Source: a bacterium (GTDB lineage: Bacteria > Zhuqueibacterota > Zhuqueibacteria > Residuimicrobiales > Residuimicrobiaceae). Taken from it: 64,000 nt of DNA. The translations under genes and the position numbers were made by a program. The notes under the pieces were generated by a model. The model saw nothing but the letters and a program-made list of their open reading frames with translations. It searched no databases and had not been told where the DNA came from. How positions within the stretch are numbered: the stretch's first letter is position 1; each line of letters starts with the position of its first letter. Location: positions 306,212 through 370,211 of the forward strand of contig JAKQNR010000017.1 in NCBI GenBank assembly GCA_029565685.1, read 5' to 3'. Shown here in pieces: positions 63,939-64,000 of this stretch.

Positions 63939-64000
63939 ATGAAAGCGACTGGCGAAAAAGACAGGAGCCAGATAAAGAGCTTGGATGGGCAATTTATCTG
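63939..64000 (+). CDS. Start of an unidentified gene (cut by window edge)
   Basis: Twenty codons remain, beginning MKATGEKDRSQIKSL, with an excellent GAGGAGGGAAC ribosome-binding site. The peptide is too short to identify. A transposase-like gene is possible, given the inverted repeat next to it, but that is a guess. Confidence 0.45.
   Translation, partial: MKATGEKDRSQIKSLDGQFI

Noticed and set aside
1..64000. CRISPR array, rRNA or tRNA genes, SusC/SusD pair
   Set aside because: I looked for regular spaced repeats, conserved RNA motifs and TonB-plug sequences across the window and found none.

Overview
The window looks like a chromosomal stretch (roughly 55-58% GC by eye) from an uncultivated Gram-negative bacterium of the FCB superphylum. 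A KSB1-, Calditrichota- or Ignavibacteria-like lineage fits best, but the exact phylum is inference. Evidence: two proteins end in the PNPFN-type C-terminal sorting/FlgD-like domain, there are several lipoproteins and a DUF5916 outer-membrane barrel ending in Phe, a short RpoD-type sigma factor, a eukaryote-like (type 2) isoleucyl-tRNA synthetase, and an alpha2-type glycyl-tRNA synthetase. There are no rRNA, tRNA or CRISPR loci and no intact transposase. A gene cut by the right edge might be mobile-element derived.

Layout. 1-5487 (minus strand): the end of an exopolysaccharide/O-antigen cluster (sugar aminotransferase, O-antigen polymerase/ligase, Wzz-like chain-length protein, sorted deacetylase-like protein). 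5805-13767 (plus): a tight operon yggS - divIVA - lipoprotein - purine nucleoside phosphorylase - mtnP - ileS - dksA-like - lspA, which resembles the distal division-cluster order of Firmicutes with a purine-salvage insert. 14282-21527: a sensor kinase/NtrC-type regulator pair, a GH172-like (DUF2961) enzyme and a hybrid kinase. 21648-30196: housekeeping genes (recO, glyS, NhaC antiporter, phosphodiesterase, pyrF, pyrE, thioredoxin with a Cys/His tail, rpoD, threonine aldolase).

30296-40656 holds the least ordinary genes. They are a fusion of an endonuclease-Q-like PHP nuclease to a UvrD-type helicase, a minimal pyruvate-kinase-like protein, a lipoprotein class I amidotransferase-like protein followed by an apparently exported double-length glutamate-racemase homologue, and a TldD/TldE pair in which only TldD carries a twin-arginine signal.

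40870-55529 is a glycan-degradation locus without SusC/SusD. It holds a Tat-exported sugar-isomerase-like protein, a UroD/MtaA-family protein with a zinc-type His-Thr-Cys-Gly motif, a GPH-family sugar symporter, a beta-helix glycosidase-like protein, a cellulase-like TIM barrel, a GH36 alpha-galactosidase, a Tat-exported sulfatase, and a CBM9/DUF5916 outer-membrane barrel. A relic of a second DUF5916 gene lies in the gap near 42.6 kb. Together they suggest hydrolysis and desulfation of a galactose-containing (possibly sulfated or methylated) glycan outside the cytoplasm, import by cation symport, and further processing inside. The substrate is inferred, not shown.

55909-63865: a small lipoprotein, a macrodomain hydrolase, a SWIM-containing Snf2 helicase, a PIN-PhoH ATPase, and a GHL10 glycosidase with a sorting domain. 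The last 60 bases begin a new gene whose ribosome-binding site is buried in an inverted repeat.
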